Assembly (NCBI GenBank): GCA_902802265.1
Contig: CADCLN010000013.1
Location: forward strand, 1-58,582
Reading direction: 5' to 3'
Origin: an uncultured Bacteroidales bacterium
Lineage (GTDB): Bacteria > Bacteroidota > Bacteroidia > Bacteroidales > Bacteroidaceae
DNA length: 58,582 bases
Under the pieces are notes generated by a model. It made no database searches. It was given only the letters and a program-made list of their open reading frames with translations, and was not told the DNA's origin. Position 1 is the stretch's first letter. Each line of letters opens with the position of its first letter. The translations under genes were made by a program, and so were the position numbers. Shown one piece after another: positions 42,101 through 49,871 of this stretch.

Positions 42101-43820
42101 TTCCGAAGCACAGGTTGCAGTAGCCGAAGCACAGGATTCCGCTTTCTTCCAAAACGAGTGAGCCTGTACCGTCAATATAATAATGTGGGTTGGAAACACT
42201 TGTTGAATTGCTGGGCTCCTGGAAGACGACGGCTGCACCGTTGGTCTTCTTGATGACGTTGTGCCCCACCAGCTTGATTTTCATGCCGCTTTTGGCCCCG
42301 CTATAAATCGTAAGGGCCGAGAATGCGCCGCGCTCCTTTGTGTCGATGGTCAGGTTGTTCAGCGTCAGCTCGTTTGCAGACGGGTCGTAAGTGACGGAGC
42401 CACTCTCGATGTAGGGGGCTGCCACACTGTTGTAGTTATATTCCGTAAGTTCAACACCGCAGACCATAATGCCGTAGTAGTTGCTGACAGGCTTGAAACT
42501 GAGCGTGCCTGTATAGGGCGATGAACTGCCGACTTTGTAGAAGTTTTTCTGGTCGTAATAAACGCCGCTGGTTGTAATGGCGGCATAGGAGCATATCAGT
42601 TGGTTTGTGTTTTTGATGCCACCAACATAGACACCGCCTCCATTCACGTCCAAGGTGCATCTGGACAATGACAGTGTGCCGCCGTTACAGTTGATGCCAC
42701 CGTATTGCACGTAGGCTGTCAGATTGTTGAAGGCAAGCGTTTTTCCTGTGGCTGCCATGTGGATGGCTCTGCCCGCAGAGGAGCGTATCGTCAAATTGCC
42801 TGTGCCCTGGAAGGTGATGTCCCCTGTGGAATGGACTGCAATCGTTCCAAGGTTTTCACTGATTTTGCAGGTGCCTGTCACGTTGACTTTCAGACCGTCA
42901 ATACTGTTTTTGATGCTGTAATGGTCCAGTGTCCCTGAAATTCTGATGTTGTTAAGCTCGGCATTTGTCATGTTCAGCGTGTGGGTGCTGGGGACATAGC
43001 TGAATGTGCCGCTACAGGGACGGATGTCTGCCAAGTTCAGCCGGTTGTAGTTGCCTTTGGTCACTTCTTTTCCGTGGAGGCTCAGTCCGTATCTTTCATA
43101 GCCGATGTAGGCAGGTCCCGTCACCATGTTTCCGTTCTGGTCTCTCAGGACACTGGCGCCGCCGTAGCTGTATTTGTTTTTTCCGTCTTCCGAATAGGCG
43201 GCAATGCCGTTGTGCATATACACTGAGGTGAATCCGCCGAAGGTTCCGTTGCCGTAGGTGGAACCTGTCAGGTGGAGGTTGGCATCGCTGATCCATACAT
43301 GGCCGCCCGCACTGTTCCGGCTCGAAATGTACCTGGCATAGATGTCGAGCCCGCCGTCGGTGTCGCTTGTACTGCTTTTGCCAAAGCTGATGCTGGGCCC
43401 ATCGAAGGTTTCGATTTCACCTTTGTAAAGCGCCAGCACACCATCGCCCTGGAAATAGACGTTGGGACTGGATACACTTGCGTTGGTGGGTTTGTTAATT
43501 CCAATCGCTACGCCGTTGCAATCGCCGATGTAGTTGTAGCCTTTCACCACAATCTTCAACCCGTTTTTCACGGAAGAGGTCACATTGAGGAAGTACGATT
43601 CGTTATCAACATCGAAATAGACGTTGTCCAACGTAAGGGTGTTGGATGAATAGTCGTATTTGACGGAACCTTGAACCAGATGCTTGCTGGTCAGATTCTG
43701 GCAGTTGTCAGAATTGATCATTGTTCCGTCGAAGCGGATTCCGTAGTTTGTTGCAGCCATTCCTGTTCCTGGAATGACACTCGCCGCGATGAGGACGAGG
43801 ATTTGTAAGATTTTTTTCAT
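39114..43820 (-). CDS. Giant secreted repeat protein 1, dockerin-like tail
   Basis: 1568 residues from the ATG at 43820 (MKKILQILVLIAASVIPGTGMAA signal peptide). The body holds seven long repeats (~200 residues each), each opened by a module of the form YGIxVxGxxVTxxN...GxVxYDPxTxTLTLNNVxI, for example YGIMVCGVELTEYNYNSVAA and YGILVGGHELNDVTCNNFYF. Between openers are short beta-rich stretches (GTGNLTIRSS, FQGDGVLALYKG) that suggest a right-handed beta-helix. The tail reads KISVEDITRLIDMYLEP and ITVEDITNLIDRYLEQE, a dockerin-like pair lacking the usual DxDxDG calcium loops. No catalytic motif is recognised. Likely surface-exposed, perhaps adhesive or glycan-binding (inference). An ORF start at 43862 is not preferred. 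Confidence 0.75.
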   Translation of the reverse strand: MKKILQILVLIAASVIPGTGMAATNYGIRFDGTMINSDNCQNLTSKHLVQGSVKYDYSSNTLTLDNVYFDVDNESYFLNVTSSVKNGLKIVVKGYNYIGDCNGVAIGINKPTNASVSSPNVYFQGDGVLALYKGEIETFDGPSISFGKSSTSDTDGGLDIYARYISSRNSAGGHVWISDANLHLTGSTYGNGTFGGFTSVYMHNGIAAYSEDGKNKYSYGGASVLRDQNGNMVTGPAYIGYERYGLSLHGKEVTKGNYNRLNLADIRPCSGTFSYVPSTHTLNMTNAELNNIRISGTLDHYSIKNSIDGLKVNVTGTCKISENLGTIAVHSTGDITFQGTGNLTIRSSAGRAIHMAATGKTLAFNNLTAYVQYGGINCNGGTLSLSRCTLDVNGGGVYVGGIKNTNQLICSYAAITTSGVYYDQKNFYKVGSSSPYTGTLSFKPVSNYYGIMVCGVELTEYNYNSVAAPYIESGSVTYDPSANELTLNNLTIDTKERGAFSALTIYSGAKSGMKIKLVGHNVIKKTNGAAVVFQEPSNSTSVSNPHYYIDGTGSLVLEESGILCFGYCNLCFGSGLQGGQGLGGCTIDAQYLQSKSAGQGRIWFTDCMMTLRGYGLAPTIYNFANVFTSSHCIVRTPENGYYNTSDYYLADASGNKVTGEIYIGWQKYGLKICGVEVNEIIKDHIQDLINPTPCIQNINSSGSHPAYDCFKYDPSTKTLYMKNVYINDTYNKADPHAVCIENTGDELHIQCEGTNRIAMSRGNTAAIYSTKSLEFRGSGSLQVYASTDNAIEMAGDDQYLKFYYCNTEVDGFGGYAINTDGGNKFRLYVEKANVTIKGSVHGIACYELTNAAISTPEVFVQPANDTYAGCFRKFDRGEYFGETVFKPTTTSYGILVGGHELNDVTCNNFYFDDITKGTITYNARINTLTLNNVTANCTQMRYVNGKVVKWNSNGINIKSSAPDNLHINLVGNNVFHNIDGVGFDINKNTVFEGNGTINVGQHSITCDNGANITLTGYCTLIGQQLYGFNDGGGAVSINDGASLYLSGKDNGFSTIRGLADLYTNGYATGQSTPRIISPNRAWYDNKQKKLVTHIIDGEKTVYGPVTIAPTPFCGIIVQGIDVSGDNCNDIFRDIPHEGTMRYDSLSHTLYMENFKLAGTTRTVGIEEYTCGRTFHINLSGENEVSGFGYLKFKDDTRIESTDAGKLTFNNNFGTTIYPANDLSFTECTVDGISYIECRQTADNATDTQLSVWASNLSLLGNYTGNPTINGFSGFYLYNAEVVEPSNYTDTHSGAVIIEAVERYGIHIGNTEITSRNKDDVYGDGTVRLDPYGEEGEYHLYLNNAHLHNGIYLDNDCPAEILDITLQGNSSITVDQETCIYSGVSVNIHSTDGQGKLTLDTQYGTAISLNEEWANLTIADCEVDIYAGMYGITGPRWWNIDTQDPTGAPTYGDDTSYPVYLYLTGRNHEAKLTVDTEKYHGDDIFWGIGVFLQGDYEILQPADCIYENLQLLHAADHTPYSQAVAEITVKPIKISVEDITRLIDMYLEPYSNITVEDITNLIDRYLEQE

Positions 43821-43837
43821 GTTAGTTAAGGTGTTAT

Positions 43838-43890
43838 GACTCTCTCCCCACCTCATCCCCATAATGAGTGGAGGGGTAGGGAGAGGGTCT
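43838..43890. repeat. GC-rich inverted element between the two giant genes
   Basis: GACTCTCTCCCCACCTC... and ...GGAGGGGTAGGGAGAGGGTC form an imperfect stem. On the minus strand it begins CCAGACCCTCTCCCTACCCC, resembling the start of the repeats at 16761 and 27151, so it may be a diverged member. It could end or attenuate the upstream transcript. Confidence 0.5.
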
Positions 43891-43904
43891 GGTTAATATG
43901 ATGT

Positions 43905-46900
43905 TTATTCCTGTTCCAGATAGCGGTCGATAAGGTTGGTGATGTCCTCGACGGTGATGTCGCTATCAGGCTCCAGATAGTCGTCGATGAGACGGGTGAT
44001 GTCTTCGACAGATATCTTTGTGGGTTTCATGATGATTTCTACAACGGTGTTGTGGAGTGGATCATCTGCCGTGTCGCGCAGTTGATGGCTGTCTGTGTTG
44101 TAGGCACAATCTGCTGGCTGAACAATTTCGTTGTTTGATGCCAGATGGAGTCCAACGTCCTTGAGGTTTTCTTCTCCGTCATACGTCTTTGTGTCAATCT
44201 TCAGGCTTGATGTGTAGTTGTTTGCTGTTACGTTTACATAGGTGACATAGTCAGCGATTTCTCCTGGAACGGGACCTGCCTTCATGATGCCTTCTATGCC
44301 ATACGTTCCGGCACAGATATCTACTTCGCAATCTTGCACCGTGATGTAGTCGCCGACGGTAAAGATGCCTGCAGCGGACCATGTTTCGAGCGTCAGTTTG
44401 CCCTGACCGTCGTGGCTGCGGAATATGACAGGACGGCCTGCATAGATGCAGTCTTCGCGGTCTGTCGTAATGCTTGATTGACCATTCAGGATGATTACAA
44501 CGGCTTCGGCAGCGCAATTGTCGTCGATGTAGATTTGCCTAACGAGGTGGGCGTCGGTCATGGTCAGGATGTATTCACCTGTTTCTTCGTTAATTTCCAT
44601 ACTCATGGTGCCATTACCCAGGATGTCATTCTTGTTCATGTTGGAAACCTTTGTGCCGTTCACGGTAATGTCGTAGTACTCAATAGCCTGGATTATGACT
44701 TCTCCGCTGTAGTCATCGGTGTAGTTTTCGGGTGTAGTCATCCTGGAATTAAGAATCAGGAGGCTGTTGTCGTCCTTCGAGAATCCGCTGATGGTGGGGG
44801 TGCCTTTGTTGTCGCCCCAGAGGTGGATGTTCGATCCATTTACCAAACAGACCACTTCTCCTTCTTCGCACTTCGATTCAATACGGGACGGACCGTCCAC
44901 TGTGCAGCGGTCAAACAAAAGGCTCTTGTCGGGGAGGATGAGTGACAGGGGTGCAGAGAGCGAACCGTTGTCACCGCTTACAAAGATGGCATCGTCGCCA
45001 AAGCGGAAGTAGTTGAAGTTTGTCACTTCGTTTTCTCCCGACAGGCTGATGTAGAATTTTCGGTCTTGGCTGTGTTCGTAGATGCCATATACTTGTCTTG
45101 AACCTTCCACTTTGAAGTCTTCCATGTAGAGCCTGTGTTCCAAGTAGTTGTAATGCATTTTGCCTTCGTGGGGAACATCGCGGAAGATGTCGTCGCAGTT
45201 AGCGGAGTGTACCTGGATGGCTTCCACTTCAATGCCGTAGTAGGTGACGGGTGCTACCTGAACGGGGCCATATACCACGCGGTGTCCGTCGATGACGTGG
45301 CTGACAAGTTTCTTCTGGCTGGTGTCATACCATGCACCGTTGGGGGTGGTGATGGCGGTAAAGACAACGTTGGTGCCAACGGCTTGGGTAAAGAATCCGT
45401 CAAGTCCCCAGACTGTGGGGTAGCCGTTGTTGTTGCCAGTCAGATTGAGCTTGGCGTTGTCCAGCACGCTCACTTTTCCGCCTTCATCGTTGCTGCCATA
45501 GAGTTGCGAAGCGTTCACTGTGCAGTTTTGATCGAAGACGATGTTGCTGCCCTTGTAGCTGGCAATGGTCTTGTCGGCCAGGTCGAGTGTTCCGTTGCCT
45601 CTGAATGTGGTGTTCTGGAAGATGGCGATTCCCACTCCGTCGATGTTGCTGATGACGTTGTTGCCTGTCAGTTCAATCTTCACGTTGCTGGGTGCATCTT
45701 CCGTAATGATTATGCCGTTAGGGTGCAAGTCTATGATTTTGCCGCCAAAGTAACGTTTCTGCAAACAGTTTGCAGCAACATCGGAGAGCGTCAGCGTGTT
45801 GCTGTCGGGGTTGTAGCTGACCGTGCCTGCCGTGATGTTGTCGTAGTAGAAATTGTTGCGGTTCACGTCGTTCAGTTCCCAACCGGCTATCCTGATGCCG
45901 TAGTTGGTGGTCGTTGGCTTGAAGACAGTTTCGCCACAGTATTCACCTGCACCCGCTGCACGGAAGCAGCCCAAATAGGTGTCGTTGGCTGGTTGCACAA
46001 ACACCTGGGGTGTGCTGATGGCTGCGTTTCTCAGTTCATAGAGGGAAATGCCGTGGGCAGAACCCAGTATTCTCACGTTGGAATTGTCCACAAGAAGTCT
46101 GTACAGACCTGCGGTGGAGTTGTGGTTGATGGCCTGAAGCGTGCTGCCTGTCGATGGGTTTCGCCTGATGCTGACGTTGCAGCTGGTGAACCTCAGTTCC
46201 AGGTTGTCACCGTCCATCATGATGCCATTGCTCTGGTCCTGGCACATGATGTCCAGTGTGCCAGGGCCATAGAATTCAAAGTCCTTGGTGGAATGGATGG
46301 CGTCACCGCTTCGCTGGTTCACGATTTCGCAGTTGCCTTCACACCAGATGCGCAGTTTGTCGCCCGTGTTTTCAATGCAGGGAGCGTTGGTGTCTGCGCA
46401 GTAGTCCATGATGGACACGTTCTCCATGTAGAGTGTCTTGTTGGAAGGGTTGTAGAAGAAGGTGTTTTTGTCGGGGTCGGACGAAGTGCCCTTCTTGTAG
46501 ATGGTCGGTCTGCTGTTTACCACGTCCTTGATGTTGTCCTTGTTGACTTCGGTCACCTCCACTCCGCAAATTTTCAGTCCGTATTTTTTCCAACCGACAT
46601 AGACTTCGCCATCGACCATGTTGCCGTCGGCATCTGCCAGGTAGTGGTTGGTGGTGTCATACTTGCCGTTTTCGGGTGTGCGGATCATGCAGCTCGACGT
46701 TGTAGAAACTTCGGCAAAGTTCGAGAGGGTTCCGAAGTTGGCACCACCCGTGAGGTTCATCATGCAGTCGGTGAACTTGATGCATCCCTGTGCTGTGAAG
46801 TACGACCTCAGGTACGCAGCGTTGATGGTGCATCCGCCCTGTCCTTCGCCATTCGTTTTGCCACTGCCGAAGCACAGGTTGCAGTAGTCTTCGACCAGGA

Positions 46901-48620
46901 TGCCTTCGTCCTCAATGGTCAGCGACCCTGTGCCGGTAATATAATAATGTGGGTCGGTATTGCTGGTTGCGGTGCCAGGTCTCCAGAACAGGATGGCTGC
47001 ACCGTTGGTGGGCTTGATGACGTTGTTGCCTTTCAGCAGAATCTTCATGCCTGTGTTTGCAGCATTGATAAACTGGATAGGGCTGAACCCTGCCCGCTGC
47101 TTTGTGTCGATGTTCAGGTTTTCGAGGGTCAACTGATGTGCCTGCGGGTCGTAGCTGATGGAACCTCCCGTGATGTAGGGAGCTGCAATGTGGCTGCAGT
47201 TGTGGTCGGTCACCTGCACACCGCAAACGTTGATGCCGTAATAGTCGCTCACCTCGACAAAGTTGACAGGACCCGCATAGGGTGAAGGTGTGCCGCCGCT
47301 GCCAATCTTGTAGAAGCCCTTCCACTGCTTGTCGTAATACACGTTGTCCGAAGAAATCTCACAGTAACGGTTGTCCAGTTCTCCCACGTTCTTGATGCCG
47401 CCGTATTTCATGTTCAATGTGGCACGACCCAGATAGAGCTTACCACCATTGCAATCTATGCCACAGCCATAACCGGAAACAACAAACTTGGTGTTGTCGT
47501 GGCTTCTGACGAAAAGCACCGTCCTGTCCGTAGCTTCTTCCATCTTTACAGCATAGGCACAGCTTGAATACAGTTCCAGCGTGCCGTTGCCTTTGAATGT
47601 CACATTTTGGCTTGAAGCCACCGCTGCCCCTGTAAAAGCCCCCTGACGGGAAAAGCTGTTTGAAATGTGGCAATCCCCCGTTGCTTCAATCGTCAGGCTG
47701 CCCTCCGTATTGACGATGGTGGCTTCCGCCTGTTTTCCGCTGATGTCACGATGATTGCATATTGCATTGGTCAGAAACAGCGTCCGCTCGTTAGGGTCAT
47801 ATTTCACCGTTCCGGTAATGGCGGTAGTAAGGTCGCCGATGATGTCCTTGTTCTTGGCGTTTACATCCACACCCGACACACGCAGTCCATACCGCTCCCA
47901 ACCGATATAAACCTCGCCAGTCACTTTTTCGCCGTAACTGTCCGTCAGACACATTCCTGCGTAATTGAAAGTGGCACCTTCCGGTGTGTAAACCTTGGGG
48001 GAGTTATAGCCCACAATACCGCCGAGCGCCCCAAAATTGTAAAAAGTGCCGTAAGGGGAACCCGAAAGATGTAGACCACCGTCTGTGATGCTGAACCAGC
48101 ATGGGTCTGTGTCGCTCCTGCCATAAATAGATCGGGCATAAATGGCAGGGCCGCCATAGCCTTCGCCGCCCATCACACCGTTGCCGATGTTCAGCCAAAC
48201 CCCGTCTTTGCAAATGATATCGTTGTTTTCCAGATAGAGACTACCCTTGCCCTCGATGTAACAATTCATCATGGCCGCGGAGGCAGACTTCGATTTGTAG
48301 ATGACCACTGCGGCTGCCTGTCCATTCTGATGCTTGAACACGTTTGTACCTTCCAGCACAATGTGGAACTTGTCTGGCGCAGAACTTGACACGACGATGC
48401 CACTGGCAGTAGTGCTCAGGGTGACATTGTTAAGTGTCAGCGTATTGGTGCTGGCATTGTAAGTTACTTTGCCTGACAAAATGTCAGAACCTGTAATGTT
48501 GTTGGCATTGCTCGATGTGACATAGTTAGTGCCCACTGTGATACCGTAATCCACTGCAGCCATTCCTGTAGGAATGACACTCGCCAGAATAAAAGCGATG
48601 GTGCGTAGAAACTGTTTCAT
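43905..48620 (-). CDS. Giant secreted repeat protein 2, paralogue of the adjacent gene
   Basis: 1571 residues from the ATG at 48620 (MKQFLRTIAFILASVIPTGMAA signal peptide; an ATG at 48626 would add two residues). It has the same seven-repeat layout as its neighbour, in the same order: unit 4 in each begins YGLKICGVEV and contains a longer insert, and unit 6 in each contains DIFRD(I/V)PHEG. The tail KISVEDITRLIDDYLEP, ITVEDITNLIDRYLEQE is nearly identical. Repeat-by-repeat correspondence means the whole gene was duplicated after the internal repeats arose. No enzyme motif is seen. Gap to the paralogue is 84 bases, so both may share the promoter at 48742. Confidence 0.75.
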   Translation of the reverse strand: MKQFLRTIAFILASVIPTGMAAVDYGITVGTNYVTSSNANNITGSDILSGKVTYNASTNTLTLNNVTLSTTASGIVVSSSAPDKFHIVLEGTNVFKHQNGQAAAVVIYKSKSASAAMMNCYIEGKGSLYLENNDIICKDGVWLNIGNGVMGGEGYGGPAIYARSIYGRSDTDPCWFSITDGGLHLSGSPYGTFYNFGALGGIVGYNSPKVYTPEGATFNYAGMCLTDSYGEKVTGEVYIGWERYGLRVSGVDVNAKNKDIIGDLTTAITGTVKYDPNERTLFLTNAICNHRDISGKQAEATIVNTEGSLTIEATGDCHISNSFSRQGAFTGAAVASSQNVTFKGNGTLELYSSCAYAVKMEEATDRTVLFVRSHDNTKFVVSGYGCGIDCNGGKLYLGRATLNMKYGGIKNVGELDNRYCEISSDNVYYDKQWKGFYKIGSGGTPSPYAGPVNFVEVSDYYGINVCGVQVTDHNCSHIAAPYITGGSISYDPQAHQLTLENLNIDTKQRAGFSPIQFINAANTGMKILLKGNNVIKPTNGAAILFWRPGTATSNTDPHYYITGTGSLTIEDEGILVEDYCNLCFGSGKTNGEGQGGCTINAAYLRSYFTAQGCIKFTDCMMNLTGGANFGTLSNFAEVSTTSSCMIRTPENGKYDTTNHYLADADGNMVDGEVYVGWKKYGLKICGVEVTEVNKDNIKDVVNSRPTIYKKGTSSDPDKNTFFYNPSNKTLYMENVSIMDYCADTNAPCIENTGDKLRIWCEGNCEIVNQRSGDAIHSTKDFEFYGPGTLDIMCQDQSNGIMMDGDNLELRFTSCNVSIRRNPSTGSTLQAINHNSTAGLYRLLVDNSNVRILGSAHGISLYELRNAAISTPQVFVQPANDTYLGCFRAAGAGEYCGETVFKPTTTNYGIRIAGWELNDVNRNNFYYDNITAGTVSYNPDSNTLTLSDVAANCLQKRYFGGKIIDLHPNGIIITEDAPSNVKIELTGNNVISNIDGVGIAIFQNTTFRGNGTLDLADKTIASYKGSNIVFDQNCTVNASQLYGSNDEGGKVSVLDNAKLNLTGNNNGYPTVWGLDGFFTQAVGTNVVFTAITTPNGAWYDTSQKKLVSHVIDGHRVVYGPVQVAPVTYYGIEVEAIQVHSANCDDIFRDVPHEGKMHYNYLEHRLYMEDFKVEGSRQVYGIYEHSQDRKFYISLSGENEVTNFNYFRFGDDAIFVSGDNGSLSAPLSLILPDKSLLFDRCTVDGPSRIESKCEEGEVVCLVNGSNIHLWGDNKGTPTISGFSKDDNSLLILNSRMTTPENYTDDYSGEVIIQAIEYYDITVNGTKVSNMNKNDILGNGTMSMEINEETGEYILTMTDAHLVRQIYIDDNCAAEAVVIILNGQSSITTDREDCIYAGRPVIFRSHDGQGKLTLETWSAAGIFTVGDYITVQDCEVDICAGTYGIEGIMKAGPVPGEIADYVTYVNVTANNYTSSLKIDTKTYDGEENLKDVGLHLASNNEIVQPADCAYNTDSHQLRDTADDPLHNTVVEIIMKPTKISVEDITRLIDDYLEPDSDITVEDITNLIDRYLEQE

Positions 48621-48741
48621 AGTCATGTGTGTTTTTGTTTATTTAACAATGATGAAAATTCCAACGATGCGTCAACACCAACGTGTTTGACTGTTCCAAA
48701 CGATTTGTCCATGACGGACCGACAAAAACAAATCGTGGGGA

Positions 48742-48749
48742 CAAAGTTA
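48742..48749 (-). promoter_or_regulatory. -7 element for the giant repeat proteins
   Basis: CAAAGTTA on the plus strand, TAACTTTG toward 48620; leader about 115 bases. The surrounding 48621-48871 has no gene. Confidence 0.55.
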
Positions 48750-48871
48750 ACGTTTCCAAAGAAAGAAAGGAAGGGAATTTGTAAAAAAAGAACGGACGTT
48801 AACAAAAATTAAGGGTATTGTAGCGATTATGAATTTTTTCTTTCGTATTAAGGGCTGAAAAGAAAGGAAGA

Positions 48872-48938
48872 AAAACGTTTGAGACATTGAAACACATCAG
48901 AAGCGTATCATGAATGTCTCAATGTCTCAAGCGTTTTT
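48872..48938 (-). terminator. Imperfect long hairpin after the C_GCAxxG_C_C gene
   Basis: AAAACGTTTGAGACATTGA (from 48873) pairs with TCAATGTCTCAAGCGTTTTT (48919-48938) with one mismatch, and pairing extends inward past one more mismatch. It lies just after the stop at 48944 and probably ends the minus-strand run from dsbD. Confidence 0.7.
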
Positions 48939-48943
48939 CCCGT

Positions 48944-49504
48944 TCACTTTGATAGGGATCTGTATTTTCCCTTCAGGTAATTCATGTAGATGCGGGTGGC
49001 CGTTTCCACCATACGAATGCAGGGCCGTTTGCGGTAGTATTCGTCGGTGCGTGGTTCGGGTGTGGCACAAATCTGGATTTCGGGAATGGTGCCGTCGGAT
49101 CTTTTTTTGTTGAGTCCGAGGAGTTCTTTGCAGAGGATGCTGCCTGTCTGTGCCCGAAAGTCTGCTGCCAGCCGTTGCACCACTTCGTAATTTTTCTGCT
49201 TGAGTGCTATGTTAGGGTAGGGATTTGCTTCGTTAGGATGCTGTGGCTTGTCTTCTACATTTTCCACTTCAAGCCCCACCAGCAGCAACATTCCCAGGAC
49301 TGTCCCGCAAGTTTCACGCATTCTGCCGATGCCTCCACCGTAGGAAGCGGACAGGCGTGCCATCAGAGGAATGGGAATGTCGTAGAGGTCAGCAAAAGTC
49401 ATTGCCACTGACTGCGAGCAGTTGTAGCCTGCCCGAAAGTAGTCAGTGGCAATCTGTACGCGCCGCGCTGTTTCGGCTTCCCAGTCGGACGGAATGTGGT
49501 TCAT
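48944..49504 (-). CDS. C_GCAxxG_C_C family protein
   Basis: 186 residues. The family's spaced cysteine motifs are visible: FRAGYNCSQSVAMTFADLY, SYGGGIGRMRETCGTVLGMLL (the GxGxxxxxCG element) and ILCKELLG, with further cysteines CATPEP and RPC. Members are small and probably bind a redox or metal centre; several occur beside redox-active proteins, but the function is not established. It follows the DUF3467 gene by 11 bases in the same direction and may be co-transcribed with it and dsbD. Confidence 0.8.
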   Translation of the reverse strand: MNHIPSDWEAETARRVQIATDYFRAGYNCSQSVAMTFADLYDIPIPLMARLSASYGGGIGRMRETCGTVLGMLLLVGLEVENVEDKPQHPNEANPYPNIALKQKNYEVVQRLAADFRAQTGSILCKELLGLNKKRSDGTIPEIQICATPEPRTDEYYRKRPCIRMVETATRIYMNYLKGKYRSLSK

Positions 49505-49515
49505 GGTGCTGGCCC

Positions 49516-49839
49516 TTAGGCTTCTCCCTTCTTAATGTTGAAAGGTGCGATGGTGCGGCCTTCCTTGCTCTGCTGAGGCTGCTGAATCTGAATCTGTCCG
49601 AAGTTCTGCTCATACTTCTGCACATTGTCTTGCAGGGCAAAGAGCAGACGCTTGGCATGTTCTGGAGCCATGATGATGCGTGAGGCCACTTGTGCCTTAG
49701 GCATAGCTGGGAGCATCTGTACAAAGTCAAGGACAAATTCACAGTTTGAGTGGGTGATGACGGCGAGGTTGCTGTATGTGCCTCCTGCCTGTTCTGGCTT
49801 CAGCTCAATCTGAAGCTGCTGTTGTTTTTCTTCTGCCAT
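49516..49839 (-). CDS. DUF3467 protein
   Basis: 107 residues. Matches the small DUF3467 family: QIELKPEQAGGTYSNLAVITHSNCEFVLDFVQMLP, then ASRIIMAPEHAKRLLFALQDNVQKYEQNFGQI. The fold is a compact beta-rich domain; the C-terminal 25 residues are Gln-rich and basic. No function is known to me. It sits between dsbD (32 bases) and the C_GCAxxG_C_C gene. It has no signal peptide and is probably cytoplasmic. Confidence 0.85.
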   Translation of the reverse strand: MAEEKQQQLQIELKPEQAGGTYSNLAVITHSNCEFVLDFVQMLPAMPKAQVASRIIMAPEHAKRLLFALQDNVQKYEQNFGQIQIQQPQQSKEGRTIAPFNIKKGEA

Positions 49840-49871
49840 AATGGTTCAGTTTTTTAGGGGTTGTAATTTAT

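Noticed and set aside
45135-47285. 716-codon plus-strand frame
   Set aside because: Antisense to the second giant repeat protein; Val/Ala/Asp-rich composition and no start context.
43905-48620. Catalytic role (polysaccharide lyase) for the giant repeat proteins
   Set aside because: The repeats suggest a beta-helix, but no lyase or hydrolase active-site motif could be found in any unit.
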